Of a stretch of DNA of 64,000 nucleotides, positions 23,301 to 32,000 are shown one piece after another (position 1 is the stretch's first letter; each line of letters starts with the position of its first letter). The notes under the pieces are model-generated. The model was not told the DNA's origin. It saw only the letters and a program-made list of their open reading frames with translations, and made no database searches. The translations under genes and the position numbers were made by a program. The stretch is taken from positions 124,001 to 188,000 of the forward strand of contig JACTAT010000298.1 in NCBI GenBank assembly GCA_014526335.1, in the 5' to 3' direction. The DNA comes from Chrysaora quinquecirrha. Taxonomy: Eukaryota > Cnidaria > Scyphozoa > Semaeostomeae > Pelagiidae.

Positions 23301-23479
23301 TCTAGATTCTTAATGAATAATTCTTTATCCGTTAAGATTTGTATGTAATGTTCTAGTTCGACAGGGGAAGGATTGAATTTGAGCATTTTGTTTTCCGCTT
23401 CCGCAACAATTTTGTTTGCATGGCCGCGATGACCTGGGCGTATCTTTTTCTTTTTTGCAAGTTTTTGAGACATGTTCAA
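20321..23479 (-). pseudogene. BEL/Pao gag-protease-reverse transcriptase frame, 1052 codons
   Basis: Starts at ATG 23479 just inside the primer-binding site. Residues about 130-290 are a DUF1759-type Gag core (LPKLELPKYNGDPRKWNEWW). Three CCHC knuckles follow: CSFCRNKHLSAKC, CFVCLKKGHLSREC and CFNCKNRHHNSIC. The protease (DUF1758-type) region reads ILANGSQKS where family members have L-D-S-G-S-Q, so the catalytic Asp is gone. The reverse transcriptase has KLRIVYDVSAK, TSDIEKAFLMI and LRFLW, but its catalytic motif reads LDVDDV, with Asp in place of the usual Tyr of YVDD. These are point changes in an otherwise open frame. It ends by frameshift at 20321. Confidence 0.92.
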
Positions 23480-23560
23480 GTTTATTTTAGTTATTCAAAG
23501 TTTGACTGTTTTTATCATAGGTTATTTTATCATTCTAATCTGGTTCTTCGGTGGACCAAA

Positions 23561-23962
23561 TGTACGATTTTTTTGATTACAACGAATCAAATCAGACGAG
23601 AAATAGCGATCCAGAGATCTGCTTCGACAGACCGTTAGGCCTTGTTTCAACAAAAAGAGGACTGTATGTTTTCTAATATTGATTTAAATCTATTTACACT
23701 ACATACAATACGAGTATCACCAATATCACCTGAGAATACTTCATAGAGTATATTCTTTAGTTCTTCTAAGAGTTATACGTTCAAGTTCAAGAGATTCTTC
23801 AAGAGTTGTAGGTTCTAAGATTCTAGTCAGATCCACAGATCAACAATTTTTCAACCAAAAAAAAAAACTACAACGACACAACACATGACACACAAGACAT
23901 CCACGTGATAAACACTTCACATAAACGAGGTTAAAATATTCAATTCAACTAAAGTCTTTACA
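23561..23962 (-). repeat. 5' LTR of the BEL/Pao element
   Basis: 402 bp, TGTACG...TTTACA on the plus strand; pairs with 17486-17887. Promoter and polyadenylation signals of the element should lie here, but I could not place them. Confidence 0.95.
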
Positions 23963-23967
23963 CATAT

Positions 23968-25476
23968 TTTTTTTTCGAATTTCACATGACAGAAGCGCCT
24001 TCTATTGATCTCTCAATTTACAAGTTTGATCCAAGCTTTCCACTTCCATCTCTTTGCGAAGCAAAAGACTGTGTCATTGGTAAGGGCCGATTTAACCTAT
24101 GGAATTATGTTATCCTTCTGATAAGCGAGGCCATAAATTCATTCCAACATGGTACAAAAGGTTTCCTGATTTTACCATCTTTCACAGATCTTATCACAAA
24201 GGGCGTTTGCTCAAGATTATGAGCAGTTATTTTCTGAGTTTGCAAAAGCCTGTGATTGGTTGCTCTAGCAATAGATCTATAAGCAGTAAGATATCTTAAA
24301 AGAGACTGGTATCACTACCAAGGCCTCTCGCAGAAAAAGAGCATACTCTGTTTTCAATCACAAAGGAAAAACAGGGCTTTTGCATTTTTTATCTTCAGTC
24401 ATATATTTAACCAAATTGTGCATATAAAGTAGCACAATGCAGATGCATGACAGAATTAGGGGGATAATTGAGGCATCAGTTGTGGGAAGTACAAAGCGAG
24501 AAGCAACTTGTATCCAGTTTCTGTTGGGCCTGTTTTTGTATTATTTATTCTAACAGATATCTAGATTTGCTGATGTTTTTAACATTGTTGTTTATTGTCG
24601 TAAAGCAACGAGAATCAGGAAAGGAGCCTAGAAATTATTAAGTGACAAGCTTTGATAGTTCATTCGTGCAACTCTGCATATGGATGAAGAAACTTTGTCC
24701 TCCTTCTTGGCATATGCCTTGGACCTTTTCGAGAACAACTTGCTTATCTTAAGTCCACTGTAAAAAAAATTGGTTGATTTAATGCAGTAGACTCTGGCTT
24801 CTTGACATGCAAAAGTTATATCAAAAAGAATAAATGTTGCAAATATGAATTAATGATCGTATGGTGGTTGGTCACAGATCAACTCTCCACTTCCACACTG
24901 CTGTAGCAGGACTGGAACTTCTATCATAATTATGTTAATCTATGCTAATTATTAACTTCCTTTTTACATATAAGTCTGTGATGTAATTATTAGAATCAAT
25001 CAGTTCGCAACCTTGACATAAGTGTGTTACTACTAACGAATCTCTAGGCTACTCAAACTCTGAGATAACATGATAAGAAATATCCCTGTTGTAGTTAGTG
25101 ACGAATCCAGTTTGCTGTTCAAATTAGCAAGTATCGTTCTATTTCCTCTTGTTGCTAAGCTGAAGCAGAAGATCAACACATCAAGAATGGATTTTGTCAC
25201 TTGTTTGTACTGCAAAAGTCATGATCACTTGAAATCATCCTGCTTGAAGTTACTCACAAGGCCTGTCACAGATACATTTACTTGCCTGGACTACAACAGA
25301 TTTCAAAACTTGCCATGCAAAACAGAAGACATTACTCAACTCTGTTCTTATCTTATGAAAGAGATCATAACTGTTCCCATTGCTCTATCTAAGTACCTAT
25401 TTCACTAACATTAGTTACCATTACATTAGTCGCGATCTTTTTATAGGAATCTACTAGCATACTGGATAAGAAAAAG
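23968..25476. other. No gene recognised
   Basis: Short open frames at 23986-24299 (two overlapping, one with GHKFIPTWYKRFPDF, faintly like a TTF-type finger of hAT transposases) and at 25070-25408 (a Cys-containing frame with CLYCKSHDHLKSSC). Neither is enough to name a family. Confidence 0.35.
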
Positions 25477-25757
25477 ACAATGGCTGCCAAAAGTGTTGGA
25501 ACGCCTGTGCTGAAATTCTCTTTCGCTGCCTACTATTGCTTCACCCTCCCCCTCCTCCCCCTTAAACAATGTTGTTTAACACTACAATTTCCAGCTAATT
25601 CTGGCCTCGTGTGATTGCTAAGAGAATTATCCATAGTCTCAACATTGTTTGAGGGGGAGGGGAGGGCTTAAGCTCGTGAATATGCTAGATTTATCGAAAA
25701 TGTCAGTGATTCACCCAAAAAATCTTGGGCGTTCCAACTACATTTGGCAGCCATTGT
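25477..25757. mobile_element. Foldback MITE, 281 bp
   Basis: The ends are ACAATGGCTGCCAAAAGT and its near-complement at 25740-25757, and the pairing continues inward through GTTGGAACGCC, CCCTCCCCCTCCTCCCCC and AAACAATGTTG. Nearly the whole unit can fold on itself. No coding capacity. No target duplication could be confirmed. Confidence 0.75.
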
Positions 25758-25965
25758 ATGTAGCTATGTTATTTCGCCAACCTACGACCTACAGCCTACA
25801 GCATATGTATGTACCTATATTATTTTGCAAACCTACGACCTACAGCCTGCAACCTACAACCACAGCATAGCTATGTAGCTATAATTTTTTGCCAGCCTAC
25901 AACCAACAACCTACAGCTCTGTAGCTATGCTATTTTACCAGCCTACATCCTACAACCTGCAGCCT
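25758..25965. repeat. Imperfect tandem repeat of CCTAC-ACCTACAGCC units
   Basis: About four units of 46-64 bp anchored on CCTACGACCTACAGCC at 25781, 25832, 25896 and 25942, each preceded by a TAGCTAT...TATTTTGCCA segment. Confidence 0.75.
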
Positions 25966-25968
25966 TTT

Positions 25969-26023
25969 CCAAGTTTTAATAAACTGACAATGTTTGTTAA
26001 GGGTAAAGGCTTTGCTCCCGTCC
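25969..26023 (+). repeat. Isolated monomer of the 100-bp satellite
   Basis: TTTTAATAAACTGACAATGT followed by TTGTTAAGGGTAAAGGCTTT matches half-unit A of the large array that starts at 29.33 kb. The LINE tail joins it directly at 26024. Confidence 0.8.
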
Positions 26024-26530
26024 TTTTTTTTCTTTTTTTTATTCATTATAAAATCTTACAACAGATAACAAAACAAACAACTACATTACAAAGACGATAC
26101 CAGTAGGAGCAAGATATCATGAATACCTCTTGGAATTAGACATTAAGAAAAGCAAAATACAATACACTAATTTTACAAAAATGAATATTTACTTAAACAG
26201 ATAAATACAAAAAGTGGACATGGTGGTTCATTGCTTATTATTAGTCTGATGTGGGTGTCAGCTGAATCGACTGGTCGTATAGATGTAATTTATGGTTAAC
26301 TCAAGTATACGTTTGTTGAGGTTAACTCGGAGGTTTTTATCACCATACAGTAAAAGTTGCATTAGAACCTCATTTGAAAGATCTACATACCCAAATGGAC
26401 GAATTAATTCATAAACATCAGCAAGAAGGATTCGACGCTCAGTCTCAAAGGAGGGGCAGAGCAACAAAAAGTGTTCCGTAGTCTCAATACCGTCATTAGT
26501 AGGGCACATTGGATTTACAGTATCTCTAAA
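26024..26530 (-). pseudogene. LINE 3' end with poly(A) tail
   Basis: On the minus strand, an 83-codon stretch (26258-26509) encodes MCPTNDGIETTEHFLLLCPS, RPFGYVDLSNEVLMQLLLYG and LNKRILELTINYI. This is the C-terminal Cys/His part of a LINE ORF2, after the reverse transcriptase. A 3' untranslated region follows and ends in a T-rich run at 26024-26040 on the plus strand, that is, a poly(A) tail. The tail abuts a satellite monomer, so the LINE inserted into satellite. The 5' remainder is missing (truncated, as usual for LINEs). Confidence 0.8.
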
Positions 26531-26559
26531 ATCTTATATACTAAAGCGGGAGTAGTCAT

Positions 26560-26880
26560 GGAGACCGATTTTGTGATAGACCAACCTCCTAGGGTTTTCA
26601 AGATCCAGTGCTCGCTCTTGCACCTTCCCCTGCCGCCCGTGGGGTAGTTTTGCTATGGCACCTTGATTTTCCCGTTTCTCCTATCGTTTCTGGGGTAATT
26701 GGGGCTAACCCTTCTTTGATCTGGGCAGTCTGGTGCCACCAATAACAAAAGAACGAGGTGTTCGCCGCGGGATTAATCCCTTTTTATTGACACCTCGACC
26801 CTTGGATTAGCGCGGCGTGTTTCTCCAACTGTTTCGAAACAACGAGGTCAGGGGATCGGTTCCCCTCCAGAGAGTATGGT
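26560..26880. other. GC-richer segment with several hairpins, unidentified
   Basis: CGAGGTGT (26754-26761) pairs with ACACCTCG (26790-26797) around a palindrome GGGATTAATCCC (26769-26780). GTTTCGAAAC (26831-26840) is a perfect palindrome, and AGGGGA/TCCCCT (26850-26855 with 26861-26866) is a third hairpin. The base composition differs from its surroundings. It could be an RNA-gene-derived element or part of a transposon; I do not recognise it. Confidence 0.4.
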
Positions 26881-28059
26881 TGCTTTTTATTTATTTTTAT
26901 TTCTTTGATTTTATTGACAAAAAATTCTGTACAAAGGAAAGGCAAGTCAAGAAGACTAAAATCGTTTGTTTCCTATAATTTTCTTCCCCAAAAGAACACT
27001 AAAAATCATTCCAATTCGTATATGTGTGGTCCCAATTTATTCTCTCCAGTAAAATCAAATTGACAGAATAAGAAATTGGAAATCAATTGGAATCCCGTGA
27101 TTGGAGCAAGATTTGTACAGTATTCTTTTCTTAAAGTCAGCCGAACATCTTGAATGAATGGCAGACTAAAGTCTAAAATTTATTTTGAAAATTACTGCCA
27201 AGTTATACTTTGCATGATTTCTTTGCATGACTTTGATGATTTATTTCAAGTTATTATATAAGAATTTTGTTCTGTAACTTATCCATGACATTTCATTTTT
27301 ATTAACAACTTCAAATTGCACGAATTTCGCTGAGAAAACACTTTGTGTTTGAGTATTTCCATTTTCCACAAGGAAGTAGACAGCATGGGAGGTTGACAAG
27401 TTGTTTTCATCACCTGGCACTGCTCACAAAACATGGATCTACGACTCCAGCATCGAGGAAGAGGACTGAGGAATAGGATAAAGATCACACCCCACAATAT
27501 CAGCAGCAACAATTTCTGGACCAAGGTGTAGGTCCGAGCAACTGAACTTTTCAAGAACTGAGAACGAAAACCAAAAACATGCTGCACAACAACCATTTAG
27601 GGTTCTCGCCTTCTGCATCCAAAATAACAAGCGATCCGTACCGTGTCAAAAGGGCTGAGCAACCCCGTTGGGGTACTTAATATAAATTGGGTACCGGCAC
27701 CACCCATATATGTGGGTTTTCGGCCCTAAAATTCTCTAAAAATTGCTAGATTTTCTCCAAAACCCCATAAAATGGGGTGGGAAATTTAAGAACACTCAAA
27801 CATGTTACTTCATTTCGGTCAGATCAATGTTAAAATCGCGTCGCAGATGTTCGCAGTACAATTTAAAGCTTTAATAAAATGAGATCACAAAACTCATTTC
27901 TCTCATTCCCTGTTTTCCTCTCATTATTCAGGGTTTCTTTTCCCTAATGTCTACATTATATGTGGGTGCGTTCGAACAATCTGTTATACATCCCCCTTCA
28001 TCAATAAGTCATGTACCCCCTATAGGAAGAACAACTGAGGACGAGGGTCTAAGAACTTG
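26881..28059. other. No gene recognised
   Basis: AT-rich. Minus-strand open frames near 27279-27630 overlap one another and show no motif. Confidence 0.45.
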
Positions 28060-28420
28060 AAGGACTAAAGATAACTTTCCCTTGCATACAAGAGCATCGA
28101 AAAGACTAATTGATTGGTCACACTAATGACTATTTTCGCAATCCACGCCTATGACGCGAAGGTTTCCTTGCATACGAAGCACAGAAAACAGCAACCGACG
28201 AATACCTACTGTCAAGATATTGTCCTTTACACTAAGGTTTTCCGCAATCCACGCCTATGGAAGGACTTGGAACCTGCTGCAAAATAAGGAGTAAGGTTTT
28301 CTTGCATACTAAGCACTCAAAACACCAAGCGACCCATACTTACTGTCATTGGGACTAAAGTTTAAGTGCTTTGCAATCCACACCTGAAGTCAGTCAGACA
28401 TTAATGGACCAAGGGTACAG
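28060..28420. repeat. Degenerate tandem repeat, units about 105-130 bp
   Basis: GCAATCCACGCCTATG recurs at 28138 and 28244, and GCAATCCACACCTGAAG at 28372. Each is preceded by a TTGCATAC-AAGCAC segment and a CTACTGTCA segment. Three poor copies. Confidence 0.65.
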
Positions 28421-28493
28421 CAACTGTACGGAAGAACAACCAAGGACGAGGACCTAGGAACCAGCTGCACATTATGGTCGAAGCATTTCTTTC

Positions 28494-28555
28494 CGTTTCT
28501 AAGGGGCAACGTCTACACGGCCATTTCTAAGGGGCAACGTCTACACGGATACGTT
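28494..28555. repeat. Direct duplication of a 28-bp unit
   Basis: TTTCTAAGGGGCAACGTCTA followed by CACGG occurs twice in a row, separated by CCA. Confidence 0.8.
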
Positions 28556-28560
28556 TTAAC

Positions 28561-29180
28561 AAAGTTCCGTTTTGAAAACATTCCACTCTGGAAACCGTTT
28601 TCAAAAATTCCGTTCTCCGTCGCAGATTTACCGGTGCCATGTTAACTCATTGTCACTAATCTCCCTTCGATACAAAGATCAATCCACGTGAATAGTAGCA
28701 TCGTTACTGTCACTAGCAGTGCCTTTTACCTTCCATGTATAGAACGTTAAAAGATTGCGCCCGTCCATGATTCACGGACACCAACGTCCTTCTCAACTTA
28801 AAGCACTATAAACGCTAAAGCTTCTTTCCACTTCAAGACTAAGCCATTCGTGCAGACAGTCACTGAAACTAAGTTAAGACTAACCAGCTTCCAACCGTTC
28901 ATGCAATACCTCGGTGATAAAATACTCCCCCAAACCATTGCATACAATCAAACTATACTAATTTCCTGTGCATACTATGACAGTCTCATTCACGTCACTT
29001 CGTATAACAGTGGAGCTTTCTTCTACGCTAAGACACTAAACTGAAACAATTTTGCCTCATACTTTCCTAGCAGTGATCGTGTCCTCTAATCAAGCTGATT
29101 TGTTATTTAGAATGACCCCGTTCAAAAACAACCATTGCAAGGCGGGGGTCCCAAGTGACCCGCAGAGCGCAAAAGCCCGA
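28561..29180. other. No gene recognised
   Basis: An open frame at 28850-29044 has no motif. ACGTTTT and CCGTTTTCAAAA-type text near 28550-28620 resembles ends of small DNA transposons but could not be paired. Confidence 0.4.
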
Positions 29181-29207
29181 CCCGAGGCGCGCGCAGCGCG
29201 CCTCGGG
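29181..29207. other. Perfect 12-bp GC-rich inverted repeat
   Basis: CCCGAGGCGCGC, a GCA loop, then GCGCGCCTCGGG. AGCCC and GGGCT just outside extend the stem with a small bulge. The surrounding DNA is AT-rich. Confidence 0.9.
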
Positions 29208-29333
29208 GCCAGGGCTAGTTATGCCTAAATTTGTGAAAGCACAATTTACTGAGTCCTACTCTAAGTTGAGTGAGATAGGATAATCCTAACGGATCATCAA
29301 TTCCAAAGACAGGTTTAGGACAATATGTGTTGA

Positions 29334-29660
29334 GGGGTAAGGGGTGTTCTTTCCAACTTTTAATAAACGGGCAATGTTTGTTGGGGGTAAAGGCTTTGTT
29401 TCCATCCTTTGATAAACGGGTAATATTTTTTGAGGGGTAACGGGTGTCTTATCTATCTTTTAATAACTGGGTAATGTTTGTTTGGGGTAAAGGCTTTGTT
29501 TCCGTCCTTTAATAAATGAGCAATATTCGTTCAGGGGTAACGGGTGTCTTATCTATCTTTTAATAACTGGTGAATGTTTGTTTGGGGTAAAGACTTTGTA
29601 TCTACCCTTTAATAAACGGGCGACATTCGTTCAGGGGTAACGGGTGTCTTATCTATATTT
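29334..29660 (+). repeat. 100-bp satellite array, left segment
   Basis: About three 100-bp units with more divergence than the inner arrays (for example TAATAACTGGGTAATG). It is cut at 29660 by insertion of the mariner-like element between a duplicated TA. Confidence 0.9.
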
Positions 29661-30058
29661 ACATTAGTTCCCAAAATTTTGGGACACTTTTAATCTCGGA
29701 CAATTTGTTTGTCCAAAAATTTTAATGTCCGAAAGTTTTGCTAGTCCGAAATTTTAAACGTCCAAAATTTTATTTTGGCACTGTATCTTTTACTGAGAGA
29801 ACAGACCAGAAAGGAGGCTTTGAAATTCATGTGCGTATTCTCTGCAATCATTATTTACTATGAAAAATCACCTAAAGCATATTATTCAATTTTTTTGTAA
29901 TGACAAAAAGTCGTCTTCTTAGCTTCGACTTCTTCTATGGCGTCATCTTCTTAAATGATAACCTCTTTATGTACGAAGTTTTGATTTTCGTCATCAATAA
30001 AGCTTATTTCTTCACCTTCACCTTCATCATTTGCCTCTGTTTCTTCGTTCACATAATT

Positions 30059-30592
30059 TGTAGCGAAGTGTATTCAGTAGTTTTTTTTTATCGTTTTATT
30101 TTTACTTAACTTAGGCCATCTTAGTTTTTAACATTTTTCCTCCTTTCCATTGATTGGCTTGCTTTCTTCCCCGCGTAGGATTTTTCCGCGCGTAGTCGTT
30201 TTTTCCTTTTGCGTCATAGCGCAGCAAGCTTTTCCATTAGGTATTCCCATCCCTTTGTTTTGGTTTTTCCACCTAGGTTTAGTCATCCCTCTCTCATACC
30301 TCGTTTTTCCTCTTACCTCTAGTTTTCTTCCTATTATTACTCAGCTTTATTTATTTTTACGTAGGTAGAAAATTATATTCCGTTTCCTTGTTTTAACTTT
30401 ATATACCTGTACATAGCAAATTTTTAGTTAGTTGGATTTTAGTTGGTTAGTTGCTTCATAGTGATAATTGAAAGATACAGAAAAGCGCAAAAGTCAGTCT
30501 TTTTCTCTCAAGGTTTTTCTGCAACAGCGATTCGCGGTGAGACAATTCCTTATCATTTTTTATTAGTAAATAAATAACCCTTATTTGCTAAT
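30059..30592 (+). repeat. 5' LTR of gypsy copy 1
   Basis: Begins TGTAGCGAAGTGTATTC and ends near TTATTTGCTAA. TGGTGACCACGACGTGAC, a plausible primer-binding site, starts at 30594. The mate is the truncated LTR at 35186-35523. Confidence 0.85.
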
Positions 30593-31070
30593 TTGGTGAC
30601 CACGACGTGACAGTAATAAATCGATAGAATATTTTTCTTGATAAACAAGAGACACAAATTGGCATTATCTTTGAATGAAAACATTGCAGTATTCATCGTA
30701 CTGAACGTAATCAATCTCGTTATTCAATTCGTTGTTGTTCTCGTTACTCGTTCTTCGTTGATATCAAAGTCAATTCAAGACTGTTGCCGTTCGTAGTTTA
30801 TCAATAACTTTTATCATCATTTATTACTGTTTATATCATATTGACTCATCGTCTTTTTAACTTTTCGCCGTATTTAAATCATCGCTGTTTTCAATTCGCG
30901 TTCTTTCGCCGTGCATTTCACAACGTGTTTGTTTGTTTATCTCGTCCTGGTTGATGGATTTTCGTTATCAATTTTTCACGACGTTTATTTCAAGTTTCGA
31001 ACAGTTTCTTGAGGTTTCGATCAGTTTCATTCGTATTTCGATCAGTTTCGTCATTTTCAACGATCTCATA

Positions 31071-32000
31071 ATGAATACAGAATCAGCATCAACTTCAGCT
31101 AGCTCTGCCAGTTCTTCAGCCACTGAAGCAGTACCAACTCTTTCGCCAGTCGCTACGGTAAGCATTAAAATTCCACCATTTTGGCCAAATGATCCTCAAG
31201 TTTGGTTTGCCCAAGTTGAGGCACAATTTCTTACCAGAAACATTACAAGTCAGCAAACAAAATTTGCTCATGTTATTGCATCTTTACAACAAGAAGTTGC
31301 ACAAGAAATTCGAGATCTCCTGATCAACGTACCCAATGATCAACCTTATGACAAATTGAAAACTGAACTAATAAAACGCACTTCCGCATCAGAACAAAAA
31401 CGGTTACACCAACTATTAATCTCAGAAGAACTAGGCGATAAAAAACCCTCGCAACTTTTGCGCAGAATGCGGCAGCTTTTGGGTGAAAATACTTTAGAAG
31501 ATCGTATATTAAGACAGCTTTTTCTCCAACGTCTTCCCATGAACGCCCAACTTATTCTCGCCTCATCTGCCGACACAGTTTCCATTGATCAACTGGCCAC
31601 TCTAGCTGATAAAATTCTCGAGGTTGCTCTGCCTACACCTTCTCTGGCTTCCATTACACCTGGCCCTTCATCTTCAAATCATTCTGACCCTGCAAAAGTC
31701 ATTTCAGATCTTCAAGGCCAAATCAATAATCTTGCCACACAAATTCAAGCTCTCACCAACCAATTTCAGTCACAGCCTCGTTTCCGTGGTCGTAGCCAAT
31801 CTTGTTCTCCAGGACGTCGTACTTCATCCTTCTCACGATCACCAAATCGCCAAAATCAGAACCACCCTTTTTGTTGGTATCACTGGAAATTCGGAAGTAA
31901 TGCCAGACACTGCAATCCACCCAGCACATTCACCTCAACCAACCCACCCACCAACACAACCACTGCCCAGAACCAGGAAAACTCTCCAGCCAGCGACTAG
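31071..32000 (+). CDS. Ty3/gypsy Gag, copy 1
   Basis: ATG at 31071 (ATAATGAAT) opens a 309-residue frame; an upstream in-frame ATG at 30933 adds 46 residues but is absent from the usual Gag start. After a Ser/Ala-rich N-terminus comes the Gag core (KIPPFWPNDPQVWFAQVEAQ, later LRRMRQLLGENTLEDRIL and LQRLPMNAQLILAS). A Ser/Arg-rich linker follows, and then a knuckle of the form C-x2-H-x2-FG-x2-A-x2-C (CWYHWKFGSNARHC). Full length, with no stop. Protease and pol lie in the -1 frame relative to its end (TAG at 31998-32000); I see no standard slippery heptamer there. Confidence 0.85.
   Translation: MNTESASTSASSASSSATEAVPTLSPVATVSIKIPPFWPNDPQVWFAQVEAQFLTRNITSQQTKFAHVIASLQQEVAQEIRDLLINVPNDQPYDKLKTELIKRTSASEQKRLHQLLISEELGDKKPSQLLRRMRQLLGENTLEDRILRQLFLQRLPMNAQLILASSADTVSIDQLATLADKILEVALPTPSLASITPGPSSSNHSDPAKVISDLQGQINNLATQIQALTNQFQSQPRFRGRSQSCSPGRRTSSFSRSPNRQNQNHPFCWYHWKFGSNARHCNPPSTFTSTNPPTNTTTAQNQENSPASD

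Larger units (their letters stand above)
17481..23967 (-). mobile_element. BEL/Pao LTR retrotransposon, complete but mutated
   Basis: Both 402-bp LTRs are present and the element is bracketed by a perfect 5-bp duplication CATAT (17481-17485 and 23963-23967), the size usual for BEL/Pao. On the minus strand, a TGG-starting primer-binding site (TGGTCCACCGAAGAACC) follows the 5' LTR at 23544-23560, and a purine tract (AAGGGGGGAG) precedes the 3' LTR at 17888. Gene order is gag, protease, reverse transcriptase, RNase H-like domain, integrase. The LTRs differ at about six positions by eye, so insertion is recent, yet the pol part has several lesions. Confidence 0.92.

Noticed and set aside
20321..23479. 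Plus-strand open frames of 60-200 codons opposite the BEL/Pao polyprotein
   Set aside because: They mirror the minus-strand coding sequence and carry no motif; the minus strand has Gag knuckles, RT and protease signatures.
26560..26880. A U-snRNA or 5S rRNA gene
   Set aside because: I compared the hairpin-rich patch with remembered U1, U2, U4, U5, U6, U12 and 5S sequences and found no convincing match.
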